Source of the DNA: Yoonia vestfoldensis
GTDB taxonomy: Bacteria; Pseudomonadota; Alphaproteobacteria; Rhodobacterales; Rhodobacteraceae
Assembly: GCF_002158905.1 (NCBI RefSeq)
Contig: NZ_CP021431.1
Coordinates: 3,772,951 to 3,836,950, forward strand
Direction: 5' to 3'
Length of the DNA stretch: 64,000 bases
Shown here: piece by piece, positions 18,381 to 26,256 of the stretch
Layout: each line of letters opens with the position of its first letter
Position numbering within the stretch: position 1 is the stretch's first letter
Made by a program: the position numbers and the translations under genes
Notes under the pieces: generated by a model
The model's input: the letters and a program-made list of their open reading frames with translations, nothing else
What the model was told of the DNA's origin: nothing
The model's database searches: none

Positions 18381-19446
18381 TCTTTGTGGGTTTGGAACGT
18401 ATCTCAGTTTGTTGCGTCAGGTTGGCCAGTAATGCTCTGCACACTGTGAGGCGGGCGGCGCGCTGTCCGTTGGCAAGGAAGCCGTAATGACGGATGCGAT
18501 GAAAGCTATCGGGCACTGTATGAAGAAGAAAGCGGCGGATGAACTCTGCGGCATCAAGGGTCATCGTTCTGGGCCGGCGACCATGGCGATAGTCACGCCA
18601 GCGGAACGTCACCTTGCCATCTGCCATGCTGACCAGGCGTGAGTTGGCAATGGCGACACGGTGGGTATACCGGCTCAGATACGCCAGCACTTGTACTGGC
18701 CCTCCGAAGGGTGGTTTGGCATAGACAACCCATTCTTGACGAGTGGCTTCTGTCAGAAGTTGGGTGAATGCCTGTGGGTCGGCGCGTTCAGCGATGTCAC
18801 CGAAGAACTTTAGCTGCTCAGCCTCAAAAGCTGCGTGAAGCTCTTGAAGAAAAAGCCGGCGAAACACGCGTGACAGCACCCGGACCGGCAAAAAGAAGTT
18901 GGGGCGGCACGCGATCCAGCGCGTGCCATCAGGTGACTGGCCACCCCCCGGAACAATACAATGGAGGTGAGGATGATAACTCATGGTCTGACCCCAGCTA
19001 TGCAGCACGGCAGTGAGACCGATCCTGGCTCCGAGATGTTTGGGATCGGCGGCTATGATGCGCAGCGTCTCGGCGGCTGTCCTGAACAGAATAGTGTAGA
19101 CAACCTCTTTGTTCTGGAAGGCTATGGATGCAATCTCGGTGGGCAGTGTGAAGACTACGTGGAAATAAGGCACCGGCAGAAGGTCACCGGCCCGGGCCTC
19201 CAGCCAGTCGCGTGCGACCGCGCCCTGACACTTGGGGCAATGCCGGTTGCGGCAGGAATTATAGGCGACACGCACAACGCCGCAGGTCCGGCAGCCCTCG
19301 ACATGGCCACCGAGCGCAGCCGTGCGGCACAGTTCGATCGCGGACATAACGCGGCGCTCTACGCGCCCAAGGTGGCCGTCGTGAGCATGGATATAGGCAG
19401 GACCGTAGCGGCCGAAGACGTCCGCTATCTCCAAGGAGGGAGGCAT
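18381..19446 (-). pseudogene. IS91-family transposase, 3' truncated
   Basis: About 355 native residues starting at the ATG at 19446. The N-terminus has the zinc-binding cluster of the IS91 family (CRTCGVVRVAYNSCRNRHCPKCQ) and the rolling-circle (HUH-type Y2) core region with YHPHLHCIVPGGG and LAYLSRYTHRVAIANSRL. The final native residues run into the IS6 inverted repeat at 18380, so the extreme C-terminus is replaced by IS6-derived residues. Most of the catalytic core remains, but the missing end and origin probably inactivate the element. Confidence 0.85.
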
Positions 19447-19455
19447 AGCTCATCC

Positions 19456-20325
19456 TTAGCCGGGTGGCACTACCTCAAGGCTCAGCCGATCAAACGGGCT
19501 CTGCGTCTTCGCTATCGTTGTCGTGGCAACTTGCGTGTAGCGCGCAGTCGTCGATAGGTTGCTGTGTCCGAGCAGAACCTGAATGATGCGGATATCGACG
19601 CCGCTTTCAAGAAGATGGGTGGCGAAACTATGCCGCAAAGTGTGGACGCTCACCTTTTTGGTCAATCCCGCCGCCTTGGTTGCCGATCTACAGGCCGAGT
19701 GCAGCACCTGCACATCGATGGGCTTGTCGCCACGCCCAGGAAATAGCCAGTTCCGCGGTCGAGCCAGGCGCCAGTAGGTTCGCAAGATGCCGAGAAGCTG
19801 TGGCGAAAGCATGACCGTGCGGTCTTTGGCGCCTTTGCCATGACGGACCTGCAGCACCATACGATCACTGTCGATATCTGTGACCTTCAGACTGACCGCT
19901 TCCGAGGCGCGCAGCCCTGCGGCGTAGGCTGTCGTCAGTGCCGCACGCGCCTTCAGAGACGGCACCGCCTCGAGGAACCGCACAACTTCATCGGCGCTCA
20001 GGATCGTCGGCAACGTGCGCGGGGTTCGCGCGTAGGCGATCCGCTCGGGGATCTCTGCCCGGTTCAACGTGACACCATAGAAAAAGCGCAACGCACAAAC
20101 TGTCTGATTAAGCGCCGGCCACGAAATATCCTGCGCTACCAGATAGACCTGAAAGGCCCGAACATCTTCTAAACCGAGTTGATCTGGTGACCTATCAAAA
20201 TACCGGCTGAATTTGGCAACAGCATGCAGATAGGATCGTTGTGTGGCCGGCGACAGGTTGCGAAGCGTCATGTCGTCGATCATACGGCGGCGCAGCGGGC
20301 TTACCGCTGATGTGGCATTTGCCAT
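19456..20325 (-). CDS. Tyrosine recombinase of the IS91-type element
   Basis: 289 residues. N-terminal SAM-like core-binding domain (NLSPATQRSYLHAVAKFSRYF), then the catalytic domain with Arg in AAGLRASEAVSLKV, Lys region (HGKGAKDRTV), HTLRHSFATHLLESG (His-x-x-Arg), LLGHSNLSTTARYTQV (His and nucleophile Tyr). It is 9 bases upstream of the IS91-type transposase and in the same direction. Such recombinases regularly accompany IS91-family transposases. All catalytic residues are present. Confidence 0.87.
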   Translation of the reverse strand: MANATSAVSPLRRRMIDDMTLRNLSPATQRSYLHAVAKFSRYFDRSPDQLGLEDVRAFQVYLVAQDISWPALNQTVCALRFFYGVTLNRAEIPERIAYARTPRTLPTILSADEVVRFLEAVPSLKARAALTTAYAAGLRASEAVSLKVTDIDSDRMVLQVRHGKGAKDRTVMLSPQLLGILRTYWRLARPRNWLFPGRGDKPIDVQVLHSACRSATKAAGLTKKVSVHTLRHSFATHLLESGVDIRIIQVLLGHSNLSTTARYTQVATTTIAKTQSPFDRLSLEVVPPG

Positions 20326-20479
20326 GGTTTGGTCTCCTGTTCAAAGGGTGGTCTCAGCAACCAAACCTATGCATCAGGAGGCCATTCCCGCCAATAGCAA
20401 CGCCCATCCCGCGTCAGCGGGTTCGTTCAATCCCCGCGATTCAGGTTTTGGGCGTGACGCTTTAAGAAGGGGGTCCCCG

Positions 20480-20773
20480 ATGGAAAGCACCGCTTACGCC
20501 CTGCCCGCGACGCCCAAGCAGATCGCCTATGCGCGCGCGCTGGCCTTGCGCAACCAGACGCTTTTGCCGTGGGAGGTTCAGCAAGATCGGCGGTCCCTGA
20601 GCGCCTGGATCGACGCACAAGCCAAGTTGAACCCGGGCGCGCAGGACAGCCGCCCGACATCAAAGCAGGTCGCCTTCGCCGAGCGTCTCGCCCGGATCAA
20701 ACGCCGCGCCGTCCCGGATGAGTGTTTCCGCGACAAGGGGCTGATGTCAAAATGGATCGATGGGAACAAATGA
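20480..20773 (+). CDS. Small protein with an internal duplication, unknown function
   Basis: 97 residues from the ATG at 20480, preceded by AAGAAGGGGG. The protein is two related ~35-residue units: TPKQIAYARALALRNQTLLP...SLSAWIDAQ and TSKQVAFAERLARIKRRAVP...LMSKWIDGN. Each has the pattern S/T-x-KQ-hydrophobic-A-A/F-A...P...WID. Proteins with such K-Q-x-x-x-A repeats occur on alphaproteobacterial plasmids without a known role. It stands alone between the IS91 remnant and a toxin-antitoxin pair. No catalytic motif is visible. Confidence 0.65.
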   Translation: MESTAYALPATPKQIAYARALALRNQTLLPWEVQQDRRSLSAWIDAQAKLNPGAQDSRPTSKQVAFAERLARIKRRAVPDECFRDKGLMSKWIDGNK

Positions 20774-20801
20774 AGCTGGGTAGCCCCTGCGGTGATTGAG
20801 A

Positions 20802-21218
20802 CTACTTCAGCCGATCAACAATCGATGCCCCGCCCGACCTGGCAAGCGCGATCAGGCTGGACTGGATTTTGGATGTGAAGACGGAACTGAACGTGCCGAT
20901 GGGCGTGCGGTCCTCCCAGACATAGGACCGCTCCAGAATATCGGTGTTGATCTCGTCCAGCATGACCCATTTGCGGACATGGGTCTCCAACCCCACACGC
21001 TGCGACTCGATCTGTGGCACCTCAATGCACTTGCGCGAGGGCAAAGGCGGTCGCGTCGTGATCGGCAGGATGAACACCACGGTCTCTGTATCGGACTTGG
21101 CGACAGTGACGGCGATGCAGACAGGCCGTGTCTTGCGGCCCTCTGTCTCGCCCGCCATCTGTTCGCGTTTCCATAGGAACGGGTAGCGGAAAACCTCTCC
21201 CGCGCTCGGCTTAGTCAT
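20802..21218 (-). CDS. PemK/MazF-like toxin
   Basis: 138 residues. The N-terminal GEVFRYPFLWKREQMAGETE followed by GRKTRPVCIAV matches the start of PemK/MazF-type ribonuclease toxins (a conserved GE-[VI]-x-x-x-x-F, then RP). Later segments VFILPITTRP and WVMLDEINT fit strands of that fold. It overlaps the upstream Phd-like antitoxin gene by 8 bases, the usual antitoxin-first arrangement. It likely cleaves RNA and is held in check by that antitoxin, stabilising the plasmid. The family assignment is from pattern only. Confidence 0.65.
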   Translation of the reverse strand: MTKPSAGEVFRYPFLWKREQMAGETEGRKTRPVCIAVTVAKSDTETVVFILPITTRPPLPSRKCIEVPQIESQRVGLETHVRKWVMLDEINTDILERSYVWEDRTPIGTFSSVFTSKIQSSLIALARSGGASIVDRLK

Positions 21219-21480
21219 CAGCCTGCGTCAAGTCCCGCTCGAGCCCCTCTATCATCAGCGCCTTGAGATCCTCGGGCATCTCGTCAACCATATGAGCCTG
21301 TTGCGTGGCCCCCCGCGCGAGCTGCTGGTACTGGTCCATGCTCATCAGCACGAATTTCGGCTTACGATGTTTGGTGATCGCAATCGGCGACCGAATAGCC
21401 GCGTCAAACAGGTCACTTGTGTGCCGCGTCAGGTCGGCCGCCTTGAACTCGGGAAGCTCATGCATGATCTGGGTCTCCAT
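21211..21480 (-). CDS. Phd/YefM-family antitoxin
   Basis: 89 residues from the ATG at 21480 (a second ATG at 21465 is also possible). The sequence HELPEFKAADLTRHTSDLFDAAIRSPIAITKHRKPKFVLMSMDQYQQL carries the Phd pattern: N-terminal DNA-binding part with T-x-x-LFDAA, then I-T-K-H-x-K-P-x-F-V-L-M-S-x-x-x-Y. The acidic C-terminus probably binds the toxin. An inverted-repeat operator lies just upstream, as expected for autoregulation. Confidence 0.75.
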   Translation of the reverse strand: METQIMHELPEFKAADLTRHTSDLFDAAIRSPIAITKHRKPKFVLMSMDQYQQLARGATQQAHMVDEMPEDLKALMIEGLERDLTQADD

Positions 21481-21484
21481 TTGT

Positions 21485-21515
21485 GCAGAATATACATACA
21501 TTCTGGATATTCTGC
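21485..21515. promoter_or_regulatory. Operator of the PemK/Phd-like pair
   Basis: A perfect inverted repeat GCAGAATA (21485-21492) and TATTCTGC (21508-21515), with a third half-site CATTCTG between them, lies 5-35 bases upstream of the antitoxin start. Overlapping half-sites of this kind are typical binding sites for Phd-type autoregulators. Confidence 0.6.
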
Positions 21516-21542
21516 AAGAGATGGGTTGAGCACTCCCATGTG

Positions 21543-21965
21543 TCATCCGTACCACCGCACGGTCTCAGTGTAGGTGTACTCATAGGCGGTGTTGCCGTTC
21601 TCGAAGGACTCGTCCGAAGTCAGGTGGTCGTAGCCGCGATAGGCTACCAGCGCGCCGTAGCGGTCGAACGTGACGAACGCCCCTGCCCGTCCGATGTCTG
21701 TCGGATTGAAGGCTATCGGCCGGATCTCGATCTTTTGGACCTCTGCTTCCAACACGCCAAGCTGCGTATCGATCTCGGGGGGGTCATGTTGTCTAGCGTA
21801 CTCTTTTTCCAAGGCCTGATACTCGGAGAGTAGTTTGGTATAGGTCGCTTCTTCATCCGTCACCAGCCAATCGAGCAGCATTGTGCCACCCTCAGCGTTA
21901 TAAGCATTAACACAGACAAAGACGGCGGTAAGGTTGGCCACCTGGGCCGAGGCGTCTGTGAACAT
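21543..21965 (-). pseudogene. ParB-like partition protein remnant
   Basis: 140 residues resembling only pieces of the large plasmid ParB-like proteins of alphaproteobacteria. The N-terminal part (NAYNAEGGTMLLDWL) resembles the mid-region motif Y-x-AAGGT-x-x-RDLF. It is joined directly to the C-terminal linker and tail (LLSEYQALEKEY ... LEAEVQKIEIRPIAFNPTDIGRAGAFVTF). The ParB core and a stretch normally between these segments are missing, and the final residues diverge. I read it as an internally deleted, decayed fragment. It lies next to the toxin-antitoxin pair and the DnaA-like initiator, in an area of plasmid debris. Confidence 0.5.
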
Positions 21966-22284
21966 CTAGCAAACCTAAATTGCCTTCTTGTTCCATGATA
22001 AGTTGATCACATCCCAGACCTGCACCTGACGCGGGTGATCTGGGTCACCTTCAAACCAACATTCTTCTTCTTGATGATCGTATGGTTTGAAGTATGCCGC
22101 AATTGTCTCTTGATCTTCGATGGCTATGCAGACTCACCAGCCGGTCGAGTTTATGTGGCGAGAGCATCAGTTTTCTTGCCTCATCATAGCATCGAGGTAG
22201 GCGTTGTTGTTTTTCACGTGTCCTGTGCTGGCTCTCAAAATTAATTCGTCGAGTGCAATAAGGAGCTGCCCTGGACCTCATTCT
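21966..22284. other. Non-coding gap, no feature seen
   Basis: About 320 bases of lower GC than the neighbours between the parB remnant and the DnaA-like initiator gene. Short open frames here have no recognisable protein. No strong hairpin, repeat or promoter could be supported. Confidence 0.5.
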
Positions 22285-22965
22285 TTAAATGACAAGCGCA
22301 ATATCCGACACATCCGGATCTACCGCTTGGCATGCTGCCAAAACATGTTTTGCGAGATGCGTCTGAACATAATTGCAATGAAACCGGCTTGGCGCCTTTA
22401 GCGTAAGCCGCCCCCCTGCCCTATCGACACGTGCAAGACTGCGTAACCAGCTGGCATATTTATCCGGCATTTCGGTATAAAGAATAGCCTGCGCTAGCGC
22501 CCATTCGGTCCCCGAACTGGTATCGGGTGGCGGCAATGTGCCCTTGATCGGCAATGGCACCACTTCTGGTGTTTCCGGCTGGCCGGTCATCCGCAGGTCA
22601 AAGTCAGGTCCGACGTTGCACCAATTCTCTTGCGTCATTTCCAGAATGCGGTCGATGTTCAGGCCATATTCCGTGACCCGCCCGCGTGCGCCCTGCCGTT
22701 TTACGACGAGCCACCCCAGCCCACGCAGCTTTGCCATTTCACGTTTCACAGTACGTTCGTCGACAGTCCAAAGCCTGGCAATTTCGCGCTGACCGACAGC
22801 CAGATCGTCGCGGGCCCAGTTGTAACGTGCAGTGACTAAGGTAATCAGCCGTAGCACCAAACGTTGGTCATGTTTATTACGGGCCAAAGCGTAAGCGCCC
22901 AAGGCCGTGATGATATCATATTTTTGCGCTGCATCGCGTTGGCGCGCAGGTTTGACAATGTGCAT
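22285..22965 (-). CDS. DnaA-like plasmid replication initiator
   Basis: 226 residues. The first half has a winged-helix pattern (LAVGQREIARLWTVDERTVKREMAKLRGLGWLVVKRQG). The last ~70 residues (WALAQAILYTEMPDKYASWL ... GGRLTLKAPSRFHCNYVQTHLAKHVLAAC) match the fold pattern of the DnaA N-terminal domain: a W-x-x-W-type helix, then L-x-L-x-A-P-x-x-F-x-x-x-Y-V. Rhodobacterales plasmids carry initiators of this DnaA-like type next to parAB genes, and here parA and parB follow divergently. This is the best candidate for the initiator that drives this replicon. It is not chromosomal DnaA because there is no AAA+ domain. Confidence 0.7.
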   Translation of the reverse strand: MHIVKPARQRDAAQKYDIITALGAYALARNKHDQRLVLRLITLVTARYNWARDDLAVGQREIARLWTVDERTVKREMAKLRGLGWLVVKRQGARGRVTEYGLNIDRILEMTQENWCNVGPDFDLRMTGQPETPEVVPLPIKGTLPPPDTSSGTEWALAQAILYTEMPDKYASWLRSLARVDRAGGRLTLKAPSRFHCNYVQTHLAKHVLAACQAVDPDVSDIALVI

Positions 22966-23488
22966 GACTGCCCTCTACTGCGCAGATCGCGCAGCTTTAC
23001 TATACCTCTTGGTCAGATCTCTTGATGGATCATAAGGAGCGGTGAAAAACGAAAACGCCTTTCCGTCCTGTTCCCTAATTTGCGTCCAACAATGCGATTC
23101 TGTCAAGGGCCTGTTTCGAGGGTGTCATCCAAACGCCTTCATTTAAAATAGATTTTCCGGTATATAGGTATAAGGGGGCAGCTTGTACGTCCCCTATATG
23201 ACAGTTTTTGTCCCCCAATACTTAGCGATTGTTGATATGGTGTCCCGCTATATCGTGGATCATGGCGTATGCATTGATCGCCTTATTGCGCGGGAAAAGC
23301 GCCAGGGCCCGCGATTCGAAGGGCCAACATGTCAGAGCTCTCCAAGATGGAAAAATTCACTTTCTTTCTCGTGTAGTTTCGGCGTAAATCAGGAAAGAAG
23401 AATAATTAACGTTTGATTTGTCCTCTGGCATTGGTTCCCCGCGGGGAACCATCGCAAGGCAACAAGCATCAATGACCGGAGTCCGTTT
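22966..23488. other. Intergenic region, candidate plasmid origin
   Basis: 523 bases between the divergent DnaA-like initiator and parA, AT-richer than its surroundings. It contains the similar short repeats GTCCCCTATATGA (from 23189), GTCCCCCAATACT (from 23210) and GTCCCGCTATATC (from 23242), and an opposing TATATAGGTATAAGGGGG at 23161-23178. An 18-base palindrome lies at its parA end (23433-23450). The repeats are imperfect, so the origin assignment rests mainly on position. No convincing protein-coding frame is present. Confidence 0.4.
23433..23450. repeat. Candidate parS palindrome, copy 1 (upstream of parA)
   Basis: Perfect 18-base palindrome GGTTCCCCGCGGGGAACC, 38 bases upstream of the parA start. 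The same core recurs twice inside parB (24844-24859 and 25315-25332). Repeated perfect palindromes next to parAB are the usual form of ParB binding sites. Confidence 0.7.
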
Positions 23489-24784
23489 ATGTATACACAC
23501 GAAGATCTGGCAAAGCTGCAGGCGCAGTCGCTTAAGATGCAGGGGTTTATCCGGCAACAAACCTATTCCCCCGAGATGGAGAAAACCTTGCGTCGGTTTT
23601 CAAGCTGGGAAGTGGCAGAGCTGATCCTCAAGATCAATCCGTCCACGTTCCGCGGGCGGCTGGCCGCAGACCCTTCCCTTCCCGAAGGTCTGGTCGAAGA
23701 AGACGGCCGTCAGCGCTGGTATACATTGGAAGAGATCAATGAACTCCGCCGTAAGGTAAAGATCAAGGGCATGTCCTTGATGCCGCCCCGTCAAGCAGGC
23801 AAACGAGCGATTCGCGCGGCGATTGCGAATTTTAAAGGCGGTGCCGGTAAATCTACCGTCGCGCTGCATTTCGCCCATGCCGCTGCGCTGAACGGCTATC
23901 GCGTGCTGGCCGTCGATTTTGATCCGCAAGCCACGTTAAGTCATTCCATGGGTTTGTCCGATGTATCCGAAGAGGTGACGGTTTGGGGCATCATGGCCCG
24001 CGACCTTATCCGTGAAACCGAACGGATGAATGCCGCCGCTGCCGGTGCCGAAAGCGGGACCGCCCTGCCCCAGCGCAAATTGCCCGCCGCCGTTACCGGC
24101 ATGGGCCTGAACGAATTGCGCGTCACGGATTTCATTAAATCCACCAGCTGGCCGACTATCGACATTATCCCAAGCTGCGCCAACGCCGCCTTTGTCGAAT
24201 TTGCCAGCGCCCAGTACCGGCACCTGAACCCCGAATGGTCGTTCTTTGCGGCGGTGTCGCGATACCTCGACCAGATCCCGCCGGATGCTTATGACCTGAT
24301 CATTTTCGATTGCCCGCCTGCGATCGGCTATCAGTCGATGAATGCGGTTTTTGCGGCCGATGTGCTGTATGTGCCATCTGGTCCTGGCTATTGGGAATAT
24401 GACAGCACCACCAGTTTCATCGGCCAGCTGTCCGAAGCGCTAGAGGATCTTGGCCGTTTTCGTGGGCGCCTGCCGTCGGGCACTAACCCTGAAAAGGTAT
24501 TTGCAGCTATTCGTTTCCTACTGACGCGTTTTGAACCGAACAATGACCTACACCGCGCGATGCAAAAAGCATTTGAGCAGGTGTTCAAGTCACATGTCAC
24601 CGCAAACCCGATTGAAATGACCCGCGCGGTAGAACAATCAGGCCGGTTCCTGTCGTCGATCTATGAAATGGATTACCGGCAGATGACTCGCGAAACATGG
24701 CGTCGTGCGCGGATGTCATTTGATCGTGCCTATGACGAATTTCAGGCCACATTGGTCGACGCATGGGACAAGCTGGAGGACTGA
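23489..24784 (+). CDS. parA: Plasmid partition ATPase ParA (RepA type)
   Basis: 431 residues. N-terminal ~110 residues form a DNA-binding extension (SSWEVAELILKINPSTFRGRLAADPSLPEG ... YTLEEINELRRKV), as in the large ParA/RepA proteins of alphaproteobacterial plasmids. The deviant Walker A box FKGGAGKST is at residues 115-123, then VLAVDFDPQATLSHSMG and LIIFDCPPAIGY (Walker B) and VPSGPGYWEYDSTTSF. It positions plasmid copies using ParB-parS complexes and probably represses its own promoter through the N-terminal domain. parB follows 3 bases later. Confidence 0.92.
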   Translation: MYTHEDLAKLQAQSLKMQGFIRQQTYSPEMEKTLRRFSSWEVAELILKINPSTFRGRLAADPSLPEGLVEEDGRQRWYTLEEINELRRKVKIKGMSLMPPRQAGKRAIRAAIANFKGGAGKSTVALHFAHAAALNGYRVLAVDFDPQATLSHSMGLSDVSEEVTVWGIMARDLIRETERMNAAAAGAESGTALPQRKLPAAVTGMGLNELRVTDFIKSTSWPTIDIIPSCANAAFVEFASAQYRHLNPEWSFFAAVSRYLDQIPPDAYDLIIFDCPPAIGYQSMNAVFAADVLYVPSGPGYWEYDSTTSFIGQLSEALEDLGRFRGRLPSGTNPEKVFAAIRFLLTRFEPNNDLHRAMQKAFEQVFKSHVTANPIEMTRAVEQSGRFLSSIYEMDYRQMTRETWRRARMSFDRAYDEFQATLVDAWDKLED

Positions 24785-24787
24785 TGA

Positions 24788-25909
24788 ATGGTTAAGAAGC
24801 GCTCCGTCTTCGATATCAATTTTGAACCCGAAGACAATGAAGAGTTCCCCGCGGGGAACCCGTCACCGATGGAAACAAAATCTTCCAACGTGCAAGGCCA
24901 TCCGTTTCAAAACCGCGAAGCCGTTCCTGCGCGACGTGGGCCGATGGCCAGTGCGATTGCAGAGACCGCCGATGCAACGGCTGAGCGTGCTTCGGCAGAG
25001 GCAGCGATCCGCGCGGAAAACGATGCTTTGGCGCATGAACATGTGCGTCTGAAAAAGCTGGGGTTGATTACCGATCTGATCAAAACCTCTGATGTGCTGA
25101 TGACAAAGCTGACGCGCGACAGGTCCGCCAATGCTGATCCTGATCTGGCAGAACTGAAGGAATCGATCAAATCGGTCGGCCTGTCGAACCCGATCCGTGT
25201 TGAACAGACCGCCGATGGTTTCGAGCTTATTCAGGGGTATAGACGCCTGACGGCTTTTATCCAATTGGCAGAGGAAACCGGCGATCCACGGTATACGCGG
25301 ATCCCGGCAGCGATGGTTCCCCGCGGGGAACCGCTGGTCACATTGTATCGCAAGATGGTCGACGAAAACCTGATCCGCAAAGATCTGTCATTTGGTGAAA
25401 TGGCCCAGCTCGCGCTGTCCTATGCGCGGGATGAGGGCGTGTCATCGGGTGATGCTGTATCAACGCTTTATGCCTCTGCGCTCAAGCAGAAGCGCACCTA
25501 CATCCGGCAATTCGCCCGCGTTCTTGAAGCGTTGGATGGTGCGGTGCGTCACCCCGAAGCGATACCGCGCGCCTTGGGTCTGGACCTTTACAAGATGATC
25601 GAGGTAGAGCCGGACCGCAGGACAAGCATCATCGCGGCGTTGCGTGAACTGCCTGATCGGGATGCGGATAAAGAAGTGCAAATGTTGCGCGACAGCTTTG
25701 CTGCCCTCAAAAAGCCAAGACGACAGATGCCCCCTAAAACGGTCTCCAAGACCTCGCTCCGGCTGGGTCGCCCCGAAGGCGAGGTACGTGTGACTGCGTC
25801 GGACGGCAAGATCGAGCTACGACTGAACAGGGATTTTTCTGCAATCTCTCGGTCAAGACTTCAGGAAGGGATTGAGGCGCTTTTGACGTCATTGGACAAG
25901 GACTCCTAG
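24788..25909 (+). CDS. parB: Plasmid partition protein ParB (RepB type)
   Basis: 373 residues. A long charged N-terminus (likely ParA contact), then the ParB/Spo0J domain: LAELKESIKSVGLSNPIRVE, FELIQGYRRLTAFIQL, LYRKMVDENLIRKDLSFGEMAQLA, followed by a helix-turn-helix region (KQKRTYIRQFARVLEAL) and a C-terminal dimerisation-like tail. Unusually, two copies of the palindrome that also lies upstream of parA are embedded in the coding sequence, at 24844-24859 (encoding part of EEFPAGNP) and 25315-25332 (encoding MVPRGEP). ParB may therefore bind its own gene. Confidence 0.9.
   Translation: MVKKRSVFDINFEPEDNEEFPAGNPSPMETKSSNVQGHPFQNREAVPARRGPMASAIAETADATAERASAEAAIRAENDALAHEHVRLKKLGLITDLIKTSDVLMTKLTRDRSANADPDLAELKESIKSVGLSNPIRVEQTADGFELIQGYRRLTAFIQLAEETGDPRYTRIPAAMVPRGEPLVTLYRKMVDENLIRKDLSFGEMAQLALSYARDEGVSSGDAVSTLYASALKQKRTYIRQFARVLEALDGAVRHPEAIPRALGLDLYKMIEVEPDRRTSIIAALRELPDRDADKEVQMLRDSFAALKKPRRQMPPKTVSKTSLRLGRPEGEVRVTASDGKIELRLNRDFSAISRSRLQEGIEALLTSLDKDS
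24844..24859. repeat. Candidate parS palindrome, copy 2 (inside parB)
   Basis: 16-base perfect palindrome GTTCCCCGCGGGGAAC, identical in its core to the copy upstream of parA; the outer pair is A/C instead of G/C. It lies about 57 bases into the parB coding sequence. Confidence 0.65.
25315..25332. repeat. Candidate parS palindrome, copy 3 (inside parB)
   Basis: Perfect 18-base palindrome GGTTCCCCGCGGGGAACC, identical to the upstream copy, in the middle of the parB coding sequence. Confidence 0.65.
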
Positions 25910-25983
25910 GGCTCTGGCGGGCTTGGGGCAGGGTAGGGGCGTTGTGCGTCTTCTTGACTCCGTCACCTTCACGCTTTAAATGT

Positions 25984-26004
25984 CTAGCTAGATAGCTAGC
26001 TAGG
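25984..26004. promoter_or_regulatory. Operator-like repeat of the Phd/VapC pair
   Basis: A run of overlapping CTAGCTAG / TAGATAG units, nearly palindromic, directly before the antitoxin start. Such short AT-containing repeats upstream of antitoxin genes are typical autoregulatory sites. It also overlaps the ribosome-binding AGGA. Confidence 0.5.
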
Positions 26005-26013
26005 ATGACGCTC

Positions 26014-26256
26014 ATGTGGACCGTTCAGGATGCGAAGAACAAGTTCAGTGCGGTGGTTGATGCCGCGTTGGCAGGGACCCCGCAAGAGGTGACGCGCCGT
26101 GGCAAGCCTGCGGTTGTTGTGCTGTCTGCCGATGAATATCATAGACTTGTTGAAGGGGCTGTGAAGGCGCGGGGAAGCTTTGCAGAGCATTTGATGGCAT
26201 TTCCCGGGGGCGATTTCCCACGGGCATCTGCCACCCTGCGTGATGTAAGCTTTTGA
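26014..26256 (+). CDS. Phd/YefM-family antitoxin
   Basis: 80 residues from the ATG at 26014 (an ATG at 26005 in the same frame adds three residues; AGGA at 26002 suits the later start better). MWTVQDAKNKFSAVVDAALAG followed by PQEVTRRGKPAVVVLSADEYHRL is the canonical Phd/YefM N-terminal DNA-binding domain. The C-terminal part is the toxin-binding region. The toxin gene overlaps its stop by 4 bases (ATGATG), so the pair is translationally coupled. The pair probably stabilises the replicon carried by parAB just upstream. Confidence 0.88.
   Translation: MWTVQDAKNKFSAVVDAALAGTPQEVTRRGKPAVVVLSADEYHRLVEGAVKARGSFAEHLMAFPGGDFPRASATLRDVSF

Larger units (their letters stand above)
18381..20421 (-). 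mobile_element. IS91-family element remnant (transposase plus tyrosine recombinase)
   Basis: Two genes in the same direction, a Y-type recombinase followed 9 bases later by an IS91-type transposase, form the usual two-gene IS91-family unit. The transposase end is cut by the IS6 element at 18380, so the origin end beyond the transposase is missing. The other boundary is not certain. A short hairpin CCCGCgtcaGCGGG at 20408-20421 followed by GTTC resembles the terminal hairpin and target tetranucleotide of this family and is used as the provisional edge. Without the transposase end the element is unlikely to move by itself. Confidence 0.65.

Noticed and set aside
20408..20450. tRNA-like arm (GCGGG TTCGTTCAATC CCCGC)
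   Set aside because: The loop is too long for a T-arm and no acceptor or anticodon arms are found; more likely the end of the IS91-type element.
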